Source: Nosocomiicoccus ampullae
GTDB taxonomy: Bacteria > Bacillota > Bacilli > Staphylococcales > Salinicoccaceae
Assembly (NCBI RefSeq): GCF_019357495.1
Contig: NZ_CP079110.1
Location: forward strand, 744,001 to 808,000
DNA: 64,000 nt
Reading direction: 5' to 3'
Each line of letters starts with the position of its first letter. Position 1 is the first letter of the stretch. The position numbers and the translations under genes are program-made. Under the pieces are notes generated by a model that was not told the origin of the DNA, ran no database searches, and saw nothing but the letters and a program-made list of their open reading frames with translations. Positions 62,962 to 64,000 of this stretch are shown in pieces.

Positions 62962-64000
62962 ATGATACCTACGGTTGCTGTAGTTGGACGTCCAAATGTT
63001 GGAAAGTCAACTTTATTTAATAGAATTATTGGAGAAAGAAAATCTATTGTAGAAGATACTCCAGGTGTTACAAGAGACCGTATCTATTCAACAGGTGAGT
63101 GGCTTGGCCATGAATTTAATATTATAGATACTGGTGGAATTGAATTAGAAAATAGTCTGTTTCAAAATGATATTGCAATGCAAGCTGAAATCGCAATTGA
63201 TGAGGCAGATGTTATTGTTATGGTTGTAAATGGTAGAGAAGGTGTAACTAATGATGATGCGCATATCGCTCATCTACTTCACCGATCTAAAAAACCTGTT
63301 GTATTAATGGTTAATAAAATAGACTCTTATGAATTACGCTCAGAAATTTATCAGTTCTATGAATTAGGACTAGGTGAACCATATCCAGTATCAGGCTCAC
63401 ATGGACTTGGTCTTGGAGATGTACTAGATGAAGTAATAGACAATTTTAAATCACTTAACTATGAATTAGAAGACGACGATTCAATAAAAGTGTCCTTAAT
63501 TGGTCGTCCAAATGTTGGTAAATCAAGTTTAGTAAATACTATTTTAGGTGAAGAGCGTGTCATCGTTTCAAATATTGCAGGTACAACTCGTGATGCCATT
63601 GATAGTAAATTAGAAAAAGACGGCATAAATTATACTTTTGTTGATACTGCAGGTATTAGAAAACGAGGAAAAGTATATGAAAGTACTGAGAAATACTCAG
63701 TATTAAGAGCAAATGTTGCAATTGAACGTAGTGACGTTGTTTTAATTATTTTAAATGGTGAAGAAGGAATTAGAGAGCAAGATAAAAGAATTGCAGGGCT
63801 AGCACATGAAGCTGGACGCGCGGTTATTATCGTTGTAAATAAATGGGACGCAGTTGAAAAAGACACGAAAACAATGCGTGAGTTTGAATTAAAAATTAGA
63901 GATCAGTTTAGATTTTTAGATTATGCTCCGATTGCTTTTGTATCAGCAAAAACTAAAAGTAGAGTACATACTCTATTTCCATTAATACACCTTGCAGATG
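62962..64000 (+). CDS. der: ribosome-associated GTPase Der (EngA), C-terminus cut by window edge
   Basis: 346 codons visible of about 436. Two GTPase domains in tandem: G1 [13 protein letters not shown] at 9-21, DTPGVTRDR and DTGG, NKID; then G1 [12 protein letters not shown] from about 182, [23 protein letters not shown]. The KH-like C-terminal domain is beyond the edge. Needed for 50S subunit assembly. ATG follows AGAGGGA. It has no stop in view because the window ends. Confidence 0.96.
   Translation, partial: MIPTVAVVGRPNVGKSTLFNRIIGERKSIVEDTPGVTRDRIYSTGEWLGHEFNIIDTGGIELENSLFQNDIAMQAEIAIDEADVIVMVVNGREGVTNDDAHIAHLLHRSKKPVVLMVNKIDSYELRSEIYQFYELGLGEPYPVSGSHGLGLGDVLDEVIDNFKSLNYELEDDDSIKVSLIGRPNVGKSSLVNTILGEERVIVSNIAGTTRDAIDSKLEKDGINYTFVDTAGIRKRGKVYESTEKYSVLRANVAIERSDVVLIILNGEEGIREQDKRIAGLAHEAGRAVIIVVNKWDAVEKDTKTMREFELKIRDQFRFLDYAPIAFVSAKTKSRVHTLFPLIHLAD

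Overview
The window is AT-rich DNA with strong AGGAGG-type ribosome binding sites, short intergenic gaps and many stem-loop plus T-run terminators, which indicates a low-GC Firmicute. The gene order (sodA, class B PBP, pst, 5-FCL, rhomboid, yqgW/yqgX/yqgY, comG, gcv, lipM, pepQ, efp, accBC, asp23-like, nusB, xseAB, ispA, dxs, tlyA, argR, recN ... fur, xerD, deoB, scpAB, rluB, resABCDE, ribU, fer, LysM protein, cmk, plsC, rpsA, der) follows the Bacillus yqg-yqh-yqi-yqj-yqk and yp- blocks. The EbpS-like LysM protein and the SrrAB-like sensor pair point to Staphylococcaceae. Because dxs (MEP pathway) and resABC are present, I infer a non-Staphylococcus genus of the family (Jeotgalicoccus, Salinicoccus or Nosocomiicoccus type). 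This is inference; no 16S or other marker is in the window.

Positions 1-1440 hold a DUF1189 membrane protein (cut by the left edge) and sodA. Positions 1679-2198 hold a small protein gene broken at a run of nine A. Positions about 2350-9830 are an accessory block devoted to copper: a CueP-like lipoprotein, a CopB-type (CPH motif) P1B ATPase behind a perfect CopY operator, a CopL/YdhK-type DUF1541 lipoprotein, and a sensor kinase/response regulator pair. Around these lie relics: the start of a CopY/BlaI repressor, a truncated four-helix-bundle copper-storage protein with a nonsense codon, and two diverged copies of one unidentified gene fragment, one at each edge. The block sits between sodA and the PBP gene, which are close together in Bacillus and Staphylococcus as I remember them.

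From 9.8 kb on the window is conserved core. A Pho-box promoter drives pstSCAB-phoU. There follow folate and rhomboid genes, an apparently complete comGA-GG competence pilus operon ending in aroK, and a glycine riboswitch with its own promoter and terminator in front of gcvT-gcvPA-gcvPB. Then come lipM, efp, the biotin carboxylase pair of acetyl-CoA carboxylase, the nusB-xseAB-ispA-dxs-tlyA-argR-recN cluster, bacilliredoxin and a Prli42-like 32-residue protein, RNase Z, fur-xerD, deoB, the condensin partners scpA/scpB with rluB, the ResABC cytochrome c maturation system with its ResDE/SrrAB two-component system, a riboflavin transporter, ferredoxin, cmk, plsC, rpsA and the start of der.

Physiologically the window joins envelope copper defence and oxidative stress (sodA, copper block, bacilliredoxin, Fur), glycine cleavage feeding one-carbon and lipoyl metabolism (gcv with lipM next door), and respiratory cytochrome assembly controlled by ResDE. 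No tRNA, rRNA, CRISPR array, intact transposase or integrase was seen.
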